DNA of 64,000 nt from Saprolegnia diclina VS20. Taxonomy: Eukaryota; Oomycota; Saprolegniomycetes; Saprolegniales; Saprolegniaceae. The translations under genes and the position numbers were made by a program. The stretch covers positions 509,129-573,128 of the forward strand of contig NW_008246077.1 in assembly GCF_000281045.1 (NCBI RefSeq), given 5' to 3'. Numbering within the stretch: position 1 is the first letter of the stretch; each line of letters begins with the position of its first letter. Under the pieces are notes generated by a model. That model made no database searches. It was not told the origin of the DNA and saw nothing but the letters and a program-made list of their open reading frames with translations. Shown piece after piece: positions 21,909-32,951 of this stretch.

Positions 21909-23284
21909 ATGAGCAAGCGCGCCGGCCGTGCACGGAGCTTGAGCCCCCAGCGGGAGATGACGGGGCCGTCGCCCAACCCGCGGACGCCGTCGGAGGTCGA
22001 GGGCAACCGGTTCCCGGACTCGCCGCCAGCGACCAAGACGGCGAAAGCGGGCAGTAGCTTCCGTCTCGACGTGCAGGGCAGCTTCCACAACGTCGTCAAG
22101 CTCGTGCAAACGGCGTTCGTCGAGCGGGACGGCGAGATGGCCTCGGGCTGGATGCTCGTTGAGACCGACGCCGGGCAAATCGACGCGCTCGATGCGGCGC
22201 TCGATACGGTGCGCGACGCCTTCCTCTTCTCGACGTCGTTGACCGAGAACAAGCTCGATCTAAGCGCGCAGTCGATCATCTCGCGCTGCGAGAAAGTCGC
22301 CGAGCGCATCGTCGACCAGACCGACATGCGCGACGTCCTTGGCACCAACTGGTCGGACATGAACGTCTTTGCGAACCTCTCCAACAACCTCAAGGAGATC
22401 AAGGGACTCGTCATTACGCCCGTCGTGCGCCGGGACAAGGCGGCCGAGCGCAAGATTGGCAAGCGCATCGATCGCTTCGTCGCCCTCATGACGACGTCGT
22501 TCCAGTCGCTTCGCACCGACATTGCCAACCACCTCGGCGAACTCGACGACATTCTCGCCGAATGCAACGGGCTCCTCGTGGATGTCATTACGTTCCTACA
22601 CATGCGTGGCCGCACCGCTGACTTTAGCGGCACGGGCGTTGCTGCGGGTGCTGCCGGCTTCATTGCCGGTGTCGTCGTACGTCCATTCTCGCCCGCGCTC
22701 TTGTTGTGCTCAAGCCATGTGGTGTAGATTACGACAGCGGCGATGCTCACGGTCCCCGTCTCGGGTGGTCTCAGCGTGCCCTTCCTTGTCGCGGGCAAGA
22801 GTCTCATGGTCTCGGGCGCCGCGACACTTGCGCCATGCGGCCTCATGCTACAGAGTCTCTATTTAGTTCGTGGCAAACAGAAGCTCATGCCTCTCTAGGC
22901 CACGAGAAGCAGCTCAAAGGCCTCACCGACCTCGTCAAGTGCCTCAAGGCGCGGATCGAGATCATGCACGCGCGCCGGGACGTGCTTGTCATGGGCCTCA
23001 ACGCGTGCACGGAAGCCGACTTTAACATTCAGCAAGTCGGACTTTTCTGCCAAGACGCCACGGAGCTCGAACTCTCGTCCTACGTACGTCAATGGCCCGC
23101 CAGCGTCGTCCACTCACATCTTGCGTAGGACAACTCGCTGCCCTTCATGAGCCTCGTCGAGGCCAAGATGATGGTGCTCGAGGAAAGCATGGAAGCGTTT
23201 TCGTCGAGTCCGTCCATCTTTCACTACTGCCATGAAGAGCAAGACGACAGCGGGCTCCTGCTTCCCGACGACGACGCTAAATGA
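21909..23284 (+). CDS. Coiled-coil protein with Gly-rich hydrophobic hairpin
   Basis: Exons 21909-22676, 22728-22854, 22899-23083, 23129-23284; 411 residues, first in-frame ATG. A basic Ser/Pro-rich N-terminus is followed by about 200 residues of charged, amphipathic helix, then a hydrophobic stretch of two segments (GTGVAAGAAGFIAGVV and LTVPVSGGLSVPFLVAGKSL continuing to GAATLAP), then another helical part and an acidic tail. Helical arms around a Gly/Ala-rich hydrophobic hairpin resemble the plan of apolipoprotein-L-like proteins and of some helical pore formers, but I do not recognise a family; this likeness is inference. The splice at 22855 uses GTCTCT, a weak donor, but it alone removes an in-frame stop and keeps the helix in frame. 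No signal peptide is visible. Confidence 0.75.
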
Positions 23285-23364
23285 GTCTACTTTCGACTAA
23301 TTGAAAAAACTATATTGGAAGCATCTCGGTCGTCACCTTCATTGGATCATACTGACTACGGCGA

Positions 23365-23465
23365 GTGTGATAGTCGCCAGCTCTGTCCACTTCTAGTCCT
23401 GGGTTCACACGGCCAGTGTGATAGTCGCCAGCTCTGTTCACTTCTAGTCCTGGGTCCACACGGCC
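23365..23465. repeat. Tandem repeat, 51-bp unit, two copies
   Basis: Two adjacent copies starting with GTGTGATAGTCGCCAGCTCT, at 23365 and 23416, differing at two or three positions. They lie in the intergenic stretch before the histone locus; no gene is seen here. Confidence 0.9.
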
Positions 23466-23613
23466 TGAAGCATGACACCGATCTGCTAGTGCATCGGGAA
23501 TTATCCTTTGGGCATCCGCACGTCTACATGTGCTTGGTGAACCACTCGGTTCAGCTGAGATCGCGACAACCATTATGGCTACTGGGTAAATAATGTTTCT
23601 TTGGACAATGGGT

Positions 23614-23629
23614 GGTGTTTAAAAACACC
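23614..23629 (-). promoter_or_regulatory. Histone-type 3' stem-loop of a hidden gene
   Basis: On the minus strand GGTGTT-TTTA-AACACC: a 6-bp stem with a 4-nt U-rich loop, the shape of the replication-dependent histone mRNA 3' element, with the same stem as the one behind H3. It is 32 nt from the gap, so the stop codon of a minus-strand histone gene probably lies just inside the gap. Confidence 0.7.
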
Positions 23630-23661
23630 AAATTTGTTTGCGCGGATCGAGACACGCGCAG

Positions 23662-24434
23662 NNNNNNNNNNNNNNNNNNNNNNNNNNNNNNNNNNNNNNN
23701 NNNNNNNNNNNNNNNNNNNNNNNNNNNNNNNNNNNNNNNNNNNNNNNNNNNNNNNNNNNNNNNNNNNNNNNNNNNNNNNNNNNNNNNNNNNNNNNNNNNN
23801 NNNNNNNNNNNNNNNNNNNNNNNNNNNNNNNNNNNNNNNNNNNNNNNNNNNNNNNNNNNNNNNNNNNNNNNNNNNNNNNNNNNNNNNNNNNNNNNNNNNN
23901 NNNNNNNNNNNNNNNNNNNNNNNNNNNNNNNNNNNNNNNNNNNNNNNNNNNNNNNNNNNNNNNNNNNNNNNNNNNNNNNNNNNNNNNNNNNNNNNNNNNN
24001 NNNNNNNNNNNNNNNNNNNNNNNNNNNNNNNNNNNNNNNNNNNNNNNNNNNNNNNNNNNNNNNNNNNNNNNNNNNNNNNNNNNNNNNNNNNNNNNNNNNN
24101 NNNNNNNNNNNNNNNNNNNNNNNNNNNNNNNNNNNNNNNNNNNNNNNNNNNNNNNNNNNNNNNNNNNNNNNNNNNNNNNNNNNNNNNNNNNNNNNNNNNN
24201 NNNNNNNNNNNNNNNNNNNNNNNNNNNNNNNNNNNNNNNNNNNNNNNNNNNNNNNNNNNNNNNNNNNNNNNNNNNNNNNNNNNNNNNNNNNNNNNNNNNN
24301 NNNNNNNNNNNNNNNNNNNNNNNNNNNNNNNNNNNNNNNNNNNNNNNNNNNNNNNNNNNNNNNNNNNNNNNNNNNNNNNNNNNNNNNNNNNNNNNNNNNN
24401 NNNNNNNNNNNNNNNNNNNNNNNNNNNNNNNNNN
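23662..24434. other. Assembly gap, 773 N
   Basis: Unknown sequence. The 5' end of histone H3 must lie at its right end (about 168 nt). A minus-strand gene probably lies at its left end. ORFs reported across the N run are meaningless. Confidence 0.99.
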
Positions 24435-24677
<243 letters not shown>

Positions 24678-24708
24678 ATGCGCTGCCTTGACTTAGTGTC
24701 TCCAACCT

Positions 24709-24724
24709 GGTGTTTTTCAACACC
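24709..24724 (+). promoter_or_regulatory. Histone mRNA 3' stem-loop
   Basis: GGTGTTTTTCAACACC: 6-bp stem with a UUUC loop, 31 nt after the H3 stop. This is the SLBP-binding element that replaces poly(A) in replication-dependent histone mRNAs. The canonical stem begins with GG and ends with CC, as here. Confidence 0.9.
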
Positions 24725-24794
24725 ACCCTACGACTGAGAATTATTTATACCTCAAGCGCAGCATCATCCATCAGATACTTAAACAGCCCCAGCG

Positions 24795-26039
24795 ATGGGA
24801 AACCGCTCCCGCAGCAAGCGGTACGAGATCAACGAGGCCCTTGAGGGTGCTTCGCTACCAAAGATCGGGGCCTACGATGTATCGTTGCCCACCGTCAAAG
24901 ACCCACATGGCTACCTCGCCATGTACCTCGAGGATAAGAATGCCAAGTCCTGTGTGTCGCTGCACGACAAGCCGCCACCCCTGCCTCCGCCCCGCCAGTT
25001 CAAACCCTCTCTCGTCCAAACCCGCAGCTGGATCGACGACGAGGACAAGCATTGGCTCGACCGTAGTCTGAGCGTGATTGATGCCAAAGCGGTGCGTGCA
25101 TGGCCGCTCCATGAGCCATAAGCACGAGCTCAGTATGTAGGTGCGCGCATGCGTGAGCGACCACCAGCGCATCAATAGTGAGCTGGTAGCGCTCCACGCC
25201 AAAGTGGCGGCGGCCCACGAAGCCCTCGCACGGGAGCAGGTACAGCGCAAGGAGCTGCTCGCTGCGATCGCGGGTGCGGAGGCACTCGCTCCGGTGTGCC
25301 ACGACCGCGTACGACGCCAGCTCGTACCGCCTGCGTCACCAGTACTGCGAGTAGAGAGCCACGCACGAGACACAGCTTCGCGTGCTCGAGAACGCGATCG
25401 CGTCGACAGCCGCCGACAGTCGCAAGCAGCGGGCGCAGGTTGCTGCCGCCAAAGTGGCCCTGGAGGCCGTGCAGCAGCGCCTCCACGTACGAGATACATC
25501 TGCCGGCTATCGCAACGCGGAGTTCTGTCGGTAGAGCGGGCGCACGGCTGTGGCTGAGGAAGCCGCCATACGGGACGCGGTCCAGCACGAGCACGCTACA
25601 AGAGAAGCCGTGTCGGCGAGTGTCGCGGCCGCGATGCAGCGCATGGAGGTCGAGGCATTGCGGCGCGACGCCGCCTTGCGCGAGATCCAAACGCAATGCG
25701 ACGACGAAGCCAAGGTGCGGTGGCGCAGCCCTGTCATCAGCGTCGGTGCTCAGCGTGTACTTACCATAGCGGCTGGCGCACCTCAAGCGGGAGGCCAAGG
25801 CGAGCGCGACGCGATGCCAAAGCGTCGCACAGTTCGTGTCGCAGTGCACGCGCGAGTACGCCGAGCGCGGCTTTGCACTTCCTCCGATCGAGCGCTGAAG
25901 ATGAGGAGTTTGCACAAGCCTCCGAGCACAACCGTGCTGCATTCAACGCGGCGCGGCCACAGGCCAACGTAAGCCGCTACGACCCCGCCGCAGGGTGTCG
26001 ACCCGCCTTTAGCAAGGAACGTCGTCGCTACTTGCGTAA
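24795..26039 (+). CDS. Coiled-coil protein, unknown
   Basis: Proposed exons: 24795-25091, 25141-25308, 25355-25486, 25535-25714, 25770-25855, 25893-25968, 26013-26039; 321 residues. The N-terminal 100 residues include a Pro-rich piece (KPPPLPPPRQF) and a conserved-looking IDDEDKHWLDRSLSVIDAKA; the rest is long Ala/Glu/Arg-rich coiled coil (TQLRVLENAIASTAADSRKQ, LKREAKASATRCQSVAQF). The fifth intron would be only 37 nt. If it is not removed the frame stops at about 25898 and the protein is some 35 residues shorter. The style recalls flagellar or cytoskeletal coiled-coil proteins such as tektins, but no tektin signature is seen. Function unknown. Confidence 0.65.
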
Positions 26040-26426
26040 AATCAACCAAATGAAACGTTGACACGCTCGACGGTGTGGGCTGTGTCAACGTCGCACCCAA
26101 GGTACGCTGCGGTGGAGACGAGGGTCGTGGCGCCTGTACAACCGATAGAGCAGCTGCAGCTGGTTGCAGCTCCAGGATGTTGCTACCGACACCTCGTGCG
26201 ACGCCACAGGCATGTCCTTGATGACTGCGACGGTCAATGACTGTGGCGGATGAACACAACTCGGAACAACAAGGCGATGGTCAGCCGTTGCTCATTTGAC
26301 ACGAGATCCCAATAGCTCGAGCCCAGAGCGCCAGCAGTCCGTAGTTCTAGCGCTGTTTTTTTGGTTTCTCTAGTCGGTGGACGCAACAAGACGCACGCCA
26401 CATCACGTGTACATTGTCGATTCGTG
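26040..26426. other. Short convergent intergenic region
   Basis: Between the coiled-coil gene (+) and a K+ channel gene (-). A small GCAGCT-rich patch lies near 26143-26170. No gene or RNA recognised. Confidence 0.45.
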
Positions 26427-28782
26427 TCACGACGCGCCTGGGTTTGTGTGCATGGCGTTCGAGAGCATCGAGAGGCTCGTCTGGATGGCCATGGTGATGG
26501 CATAAAAATCATCGCGGTCCCGCAAGGAGCTGTCGAGGTGGCCGATGCGGTCGAGGGCCGCCAGCGCGACTTGCGTGTGCTTGATGGCGTGGACGACCGA
26601 CCGGTTCTCAGTCCGCTACGCAACGCGTGACGACACGTGAGACTCGGCTAAAGGTTGTACCATGCTCGCAGCGTCTGCGTTGAAGAGGTGCGCGCGAAAC
26701 CACTCGCACTCTTGGGCGGCGCTCCAGTTGTACGTCGGTCGGTTGCGCTTGTAGCGCAGCTCGTCGAGGAGGTACTCCATCTTGCGCGCAATCGCAAGCA
26801 GAATGGACGCCCGGCGAATCCGCGCCTTCTTGAACGGAAACGTGCCCGTCTCCAGGACCGCATTCAAGTCGTCTCGGCGCAGTGCGAGCGTGTCGACGTA
26901 CGTCAACGTCCGCACCTCGTAGTGCCGGACGCCATGGTTGAGTACAAAGTCTTCGCCGACAAAATGGCCTTTCCCAAAGAGCCGTCCGAGTCGGGCGACG
27001 AGCCTACACCAGTCGACCCATATACCACCAACGGTCGTCGAACGACATACCCGCGGGAAATGATGTACAAGACGTCGGTCGCGTCGCCCATGTGGATCAT
27101 GACCTCGTTGGGCGGGTACAGCATCGGCTCCAAGCGCTGCGTGATAGCAGTCACAAACCGAATGTGCTGGGACGTCGGGCCGCCGACAAAGAACGGGATC
27201 CGGTGGATCCATTCGCCCGACGTGTACACTTCAATCTCGCCGCGGAGGCCGGGCGAGAGCGTGTCGAGCGCGTGCGCAAAGTACTTGTGGTGCATTTGGT
27301 CGCGCATATGCAAGAAGTATTCTCGAAACATGATCTTCATCTCTTGCGGTAAGTCTTCTTTGGCCATGTACATGTTGAGATGGTCCTAAACACGAGAGGT
27401 TCGCCTTGCATTTTGGCGCCAAAAACCCGACCATTTTCTGGTTGAACTCGGTTGTGGCTTCGCTCAGACCCGAGACCAGACCACAAATGGAGCCAATGAC
27501 TAGACATATATACACATCAGGTTGTCAACGCTCACACGATCGAGGACGCACTGAACGAGTAGCTGCCGCAGCCAATGATCATGCAGAGGATCGCAATCAT
27601 GCGCTCGACCGAGGTGACGACCGACACGTCACCGTACCCGATCGTCCCGATCGTCATGACGGACCAATAGAGAGAGGCAATGTACTGCGTCGGGGGGGCG
27701 CTGCCGTTGATGCCGTACGCGACGGTCCAATCTTGAAGATTCCCAAACGCGTCGAGGTTGTGCTGAAACTGAGGCGTCGTGCCCCATACGCACGCGAGCC
27801 AGTGGGCGAGAACGAGGATGCCAAAGGTAAACGAAATGAGCTTGGAGAGTGCGATGGGAAAGTCGAGGCGCGCTTGCCAGCGCGCGACGATGCGGTTGGC
27901 GCGGAAGACGCGCATGAGCTTCATGATGCGAAGGATGCGAAGGATGCGCAGCACAACGAGGCGGTTCGAGGGCGCGGCCGTCGACGGTGCATCGGGATCA
28001 GTACTGCTCTTGTCGCTCGACGAGAGCGTCTCGAACGGGAAAATGGACGCAAAATCGATAAGGAACCAGCCTACGCACCGCTCCGTATCGACAGATCTCT
28101 CCATCGACGCGCGTACCTCGCAAGTAGTGCTGGGCCACGAGACCGTACTCGTCGATCACTGCGTTCGTCTCCTTGTCGACGTACGGCGTGGCAAAGTTGA
28201 AGAGCATGTCGAGGCAAAAGAAAACGTCGACGATATTGTTGAGCACCGAGAGCGCAGTCACGGACGTCTCGGTCACAAATGCAATCTCGTACGGCTATAC
28301 AGACAATACCATTCACTGATAGAACGAGCAATAGATATAGTTGGCGTACGACGAGGAGCGCCGTGTAGAAGAGGAGAACGAGCATTAGAATGTCCCAGCG
28401 CCACCGAAACGGCGCCGTCGACTCCAAATACCGGTGAATGTGCCACCAGCGGGGCATCGCGTGGAGCTTCTTGAGCGTGCGACTGCGGTGCGACGCGCTT
28501 GGTAGCAAGTGCTTCTTGCCTTTTTGCCGAAGCTGCATCGCCGTCGCATCACCCGACGCGCGGCGCGTCACGTCCGATGCAAACACCTCGCGCATCGACA
28601 CCTGCGTCGAGCGCCGCTTGTGCATTTCGTGGAGTGTCGGCGGCGCCTCCATGTTTTGCTTTTGCATCTATTGAGCGGCAGCATGAGCGCGCGGTGAGCT
28701 GACCATTCGCAACCTCGGCCTGGAGCGCGACAAAGCTCGTCAGCCGCACGTCGGCTTGGGACGTGAGCCCGGCCAGCTTCAT
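26427..28782 (-). CDS. Voltage-gated-type K+ channel with cNMP-binding domain, copy 1
   Basis: Exons: 28782-28714, 28667-28350, 28294-28117, 28070-27552, 27499-27432, 27385-27051, 27003-26661, 26615-26427; 672 residues. Six-helix channel: S1 (DILMLVLLFYTALLV), S2-S3 (VDVFFCLDMLFNFATPYVD), S4 with regularly spaced Arg (VLRILRILRIMKLMRVFRAN), S5 (FGILVLAHWLACVWG), pore with the K+ filter TIGYGD, S6, C-linker (DLPQEMKIMFREYFLHMRD) and a cyclic-nucleotide-binding-like domain (EVMIHMGDATDVLYIISRG ... FVGEDF). This is the plan of HCN/EAG/plant Shaker channels. The C-terminal exon was found by joining 26661 to 26615 (45-nt intron), which removes an in-frame stop. The first intron uses GTTGCG as donor. 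Gating by cNMP is not certain from the sequence. Confidence 0.87.
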
Positions 28783-29105
28783 CGAAATGCGGTGCCGCTA
28801 GTTTAGAGCACGTGACATAAGAACCGCCGCTGCGATCGGAGTGTACGTGGACAGGGCGCACGGCGTCGTCGTGGTGCCGGCCGCCCGACAGCTGCATTTG
28901 GCCGAGTCGATGCAAGTCGTTTCGTCGAGACCGGAATTCGTTTCAAGACACAAGTTGAAAAGACTCCACTCCAATGTATATACGTCATGGCAGAGCCTTT
29001 GACGCCGGCGCTGGTAAATGCAACATGAGCCGTCGTACTTGGTGAATCGACTACTGTATGGCATTACATCTATGGTGCGACGTGGTCCGAGAGGTGAGCG
29101 GGAGC
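28783..29105. other. Intergenic, nothing convincing
   Basis: Lies between the channel ATG and the 3' end of GNB1L, both on the minus strand. Contains the channel promoter; no other feature seen. Confidence 0.45.
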
Positions 29106-30249
29106 TCACGGCGGCGGGTAGATGGACCAAAGCGCGATTTTCGCGTCCTTGCCGCTCGACGCCAACAGCTTGTTGTCGGCTGCAAATGCGACGCAGTAGA
29201 CGCTCTCGGTGTGGAATTTGAGCGTTGCGAGCCGCCGACACGTCCGATTGTGGAAGATGCGGACCCTAGTACGATGACATATTGTCCATTTCTAAACAGA
29301 CAAAGCGTCGACGATACATGTGGTCGCGTCCACCGGATGCAAAGATGCGGGCATCCTGGCGGCTCGCGAGCGCGTTGATGCCCTCCGACTTGGCCTTGTA
29401 CACGACGCTGGCCTCGGTCGTCGCCCAGTCGAGGCGGTGCACGTCATGCGACGGACTTCCGAGGAGCGTCCCGAACGGCGTCGAGGCCATGCACACCACT
29501 AGACACGATGCATGCTATCACCGCACTCAACCAAAGAAAGCGTGTACGCGGCGACTCGGCGACCTTGTGGTGGGCGATCGGCGTGGCTGGCGCGCGTACA
29601 TCGAAGCGTGCGACGAGTCCGCCTTCAAAGCTCGCGCAGGGATCGCCTTCGGTAGCTGTCGTGGAGGGCAGGACATCGAGTGCCATGCACATGCCTGGCA
29701 TGGCAGCGTAGAATAGGCGCCGACATCAAGCACAGACTCGTACCCGACTGGAGCGCGGCGCCGTTGAAGCGCAATGCGGGTGCTTGATTGTCGGCGCGCA
29801 AGTCAAAGATGCCCAGCTAACATCGTTCATTACATCATGAGCACGTTGCATCGCCGTCTGTGGACGCGTACCGCTTGCGCGTCTTCGAGCGGCGACAGGA
29901 TCGAGTGCGCGCCGAGGGCCTTGGCCTTGGTAAACGTATACGAACCGCACGCTAGCCGCTGGCGCGCGTGTACACCGCCGTTGGCAACGTCCCAGAGTAT
30001 GAGAAAGCCGTCGCGGCCGTGGCTGAGGACGGCATCGCCCTGCATGCCCACGCATAAGATACCGGCCTTGGAGTGCGCCGAGATGGACGCAGCGGGTCGC
30101 CGGATCGAGAGATCCCAGAGCTTGAGGTTGCCGTCAGCAGCGCCGGATGCGAGGTACGTGGCGCCGCCCTGCTCAAGAAAGGCCACGCTGTTGACTGCGG
30201 CGGCGTGGCCTCGAAGGACGCCGATGGGGCTTGGCGATGGTGGTGCCAT
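29106..30249 (-). CDS. GNB1L: GNB1L/ASTRA-type WD40 protein
   Basis: Exons: 30249-29872, 29816-29744, 29694-29548, 29498-29318, 29265-29106; 312 residues, similar in size to animal GNB1L (ASA1 in yeast). It starts MAPPSPSPIGVLRGHAAAVN and has WD40 blades ending in GNLKLWDL and GFLILWDV. It ends with the block I recall from GNB1L: HMVRIFHNRTCRRLATLKFH, VYCVAFAADNKLLASSGKDA, KIALWSIYPPP. The family works with the TTT/ASTRA chaperone system that matures PIKK kinases; that role is from family knowledge. The start ATG is 86 bp from the ATG of the divergent K+ channel gene. Exons upstream of 30249 are not needed for the family match. Confidence 0.82.
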
Positions 30250-30335
30250 GCTTGCTGGAAATGATGAGCGCCGGATACCACGGCCTTTCCATCCGGAAGC
30301 GGTTCCACAGCAACGACGTTTCATCGGTCGGCGCG
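30250..30335. promoter_or_regulatory. Compact bidirectional promoter
   Basis: Only 86 bp separate the start codons of GNB1L (-) and the second K+ channel (+). The two 5' UTRs and core promoters must share or overlap this stretch. No clear INR was found. Confidence 0.45.
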
Positions 30336-32720
30336 ATGGCCGACATGAGCACGAGCCCGGCGACGTTGGCGAACGAGCGCCCGCCCGCGCGGTCCTTCCA
30401 CCTGCCGCGACTGCCGGTACGTCCATGTCATGCGGCTCGATGTCATGGCTCATGCCATGCAACTAGTCCAAGACCGGGCGATTGGGCAGCGGCAAGGTTG
30501 GCGGCCAGCGACTCCTTGCGCTCACGCGTCTGCCTCTAGAGCTCGCTGGCGCATGACGTCTCTGCGCCCATTCCAGAATGCGACACATTGCAGGTGCGCC
30601 AAGCTGTTGACGGCGACGAGGCTCAGTCTATCGCTTGCATACTAGGACGGTACCGTGGCCAAATCGTCGGCGCGCAGCCATGGGAAGAGCCATCACGGGC
30701 TCTCGGGCAAGATCGTGCCACTGCGCGACCGGCTCGTGCGCCGCTCGTTCAACTCGATCGACGACGAAGGGCAGATGGTCATGCGCAAGAACAAGGAGTT
30801 TCTCAAGAGCAAAAAAGTGTACCAGCTCAACCAGCTCGACCGCTTCCATCGGCGCAAGGCCCACTTGCATCCAAACTCGAGCTTTCGCGCTGGCTGGGAC
30901 ATTTACATGATCTTTCTCCTCATGTGGACTTCGCTTGTCGTGGTAGAACCAATCTTATTCTTATTCCCTTGTGTGCACTTTTGTCGGTAGCCGTACCAAA
31001 TTGCCTTTGTGACGACGGACGCCATCAACACGCTCTTCGTCCTCGACCGCATCGTCGATATCTCATTCTTCACCGACATGATCTTCAACTTTATGACACC
31101 GTACGTCGATAAGGAGACCAACCAGCTTGTCGAGGACCCGCCAATGATCATCTCACACTACCTGCGCGGTGCGTCATCAAATCATTCCGAGTCTGCAATA
31201 TGTACATCTATTGTCCTCGGACTAGGATGGTTTGTCGCCGATTTCATCTCGATTCTACCGTTTGACTTTGCGGGCGCGGTGCGCTTCTTAAGCTTTAGCG
31301 CCTCCATAACGCCTTGGAGCTAGGTATTTGGTACGGACAACAGCGCCTCCAACTTCAAGACGCTCAAGATCATTCGCATCATTCGGCTCTTCCGCCTCGT
31401 CAAACTCGCACGCGTCTTTCGCGCGTCGCGCATCTACTCGCGCTGGGAAGCCATTCTCGGGTCCATGATTCGCAAGCCAACAAACCACCTGATAGATGCA
31501 CTAGGTTCAAGTACACCAGCGTCAAGCTCGCCAAGTTTCTCAGCAGCGTGCTCATGCTTGCGCACTGGCTCGCGTGTCTTTGGGGGCTCACGCCGCAGCT
31601 CGAGGCGGTCGCGGACGGCGCTGAGAACTGGCAGTCGGCGTACCACATTGCGACGGCGGACGAGTCGACCAAGTACATTGTGTCGCTCTACTGGTCGGTC
31701 ATGACGATCGGTACGGTCGGGTACGGCGACGTGCAGCCAAAGACGGACTTTGAGCGCGTCGTGTGCATCATGTGCATGCTCGCGGGCGGCGGCACGTATG
31801 CCTACAGTACGTCCTCGATTCGAGTCGAGTATGGACAACATTTGTCCACTTTAGTCATTGGTGCCGTGTGCGGTCTCGTGGCCGCGATGGACGAGTCTGA
31901 GACCGAGTTCAACCAGCAAATGGACCACCTCAACGTCTACATGAAGAAGGAGAAGGTGCCGCAAGCCATGAAGATCAAGCTCCGCGAGTACTTCTTACAC
32001 AGCCGCGATCTGCTCCAGCACAAGTACTTTAGCCACGTGATCGCGACGCTCTCGCCGGGACTCCGCGGGCTCATTTCGGTCTACACCAACGGCGAGTGGA
32101 CCAACAATGTCCACTTCTTCAACGGCGGCCCGTACGACGAACACGTCCGGTTCGTCACGGCCATTACGCAAAAGCTGCGCGCCGAGCTCTTCCCGCCCAA
32201 TGAAAACATCATCCACCACGGCGACCCGACCGACAAGATGTACATTGTCTCCAAAGGCATCGTCGCGCGCCTCGGTCGGGTGCTCGGGAAAGGCCGCTTC
32301 TTTGGCGAAGACGTCATCTTGTGCCACGGCGTGCGCAACTACATTGTTCGGACGCTCACGTACGTCGACGCGCACTCGCTCTCGCGCGACGACCTCGAAG
32401 CCGTGCTCGCCAACGGCCTCTTTCCGTTCAAAGCCAAGAAGATCCGAGTCGCCGCGGCGTTCCTCGCGCTGCGCCGGCTCATGCAGAGCATGCTCCACGA
32501 GCTCCGCGAAGTGCGGCGCACGCGCTTGATTCCGCGCGACGCCGAGCACGCGTGGATGCGCCGCAACCTCCTCGGCGACCCAGACGAGCTCGACGACGAG
32601 GTGCGGCGCCACTTGCAAGTCGCGATCGACCAGCTCCGCCGCGCGATGCGGCACTGCACCGACGTGATCGACGAAGGCCGCAAAGCCGCGGCATCCAATG
32701 CGTACATTGCCTTTTCTTGA
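30336..32720 (+). CDS. Voltage-gated-type K+ channel with cNMP-binding domain, copy 2
   Basis: Exons: 30336-30416, 30467-30496, 30540-30593, 30646-30942, 30991-31168, 31226-31278, 31324-31460, 31505-31806, 31855-32720; 665 residues. The first three exons are small (27, 10 and 18 codons) and were placed by in-frame GT..AG joins from ATG 30336; downstream of 30646 the model is firm. S1 DIYMIFLLMWTSLVV, S2-S3 VDISFFTDMIFNFMTPYVD, S4 TLKIIRIIRLFRLVKLARVF, S5 FLSSVLMLAHWLACLWG, filter TVGYGD, C-linker VPQAMKIKLREYFLHSRDLL, CNBD (ENIIHHGDPTDKMYIVSKG, FFGEDVI). Paralogue of copy 1 on the other side of GNB1L, in opposite orientation. Introns around S1-S2 and after S6 sit at the same codons in both, while copy 2 has an extra one in S4-S5 and copy 1 has others. 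Confidence 0.87.
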
Positions 32721-32951
32721 TATCTTGATACATTTGGCAGTGATGGCATGGTTATAGACCACTGGTCGCGGCGCACAACCGCGGCATTTCCATCGAGACG
32801 GCCCAGCATCTGCTTGGGAACGCGACGCGCCTTCTCGACGCGCTGCTGGCGGCCAAGTCGACGCCGCCAAACCCAACACACGTCTAGCGTGCACATACTG
32901 TCGTGCGGTTTCGTACCAATATATATATGTATATATATTTATTGAAGTCGG

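Noticed and set aside
21764..22846. 360-residue minus-strand frame
   Set aside because: Antisense to the coiled-coil hairpin gene, Ser/Arg-rich shadow.
30467..30560. Walker-A-like GRLGSGKSSL in the K+ channel N-terminus
   Set aside because: It spans an exon join at the uncertain 5' end, without Walker B or any ATPase fold nearby; taken as chance.
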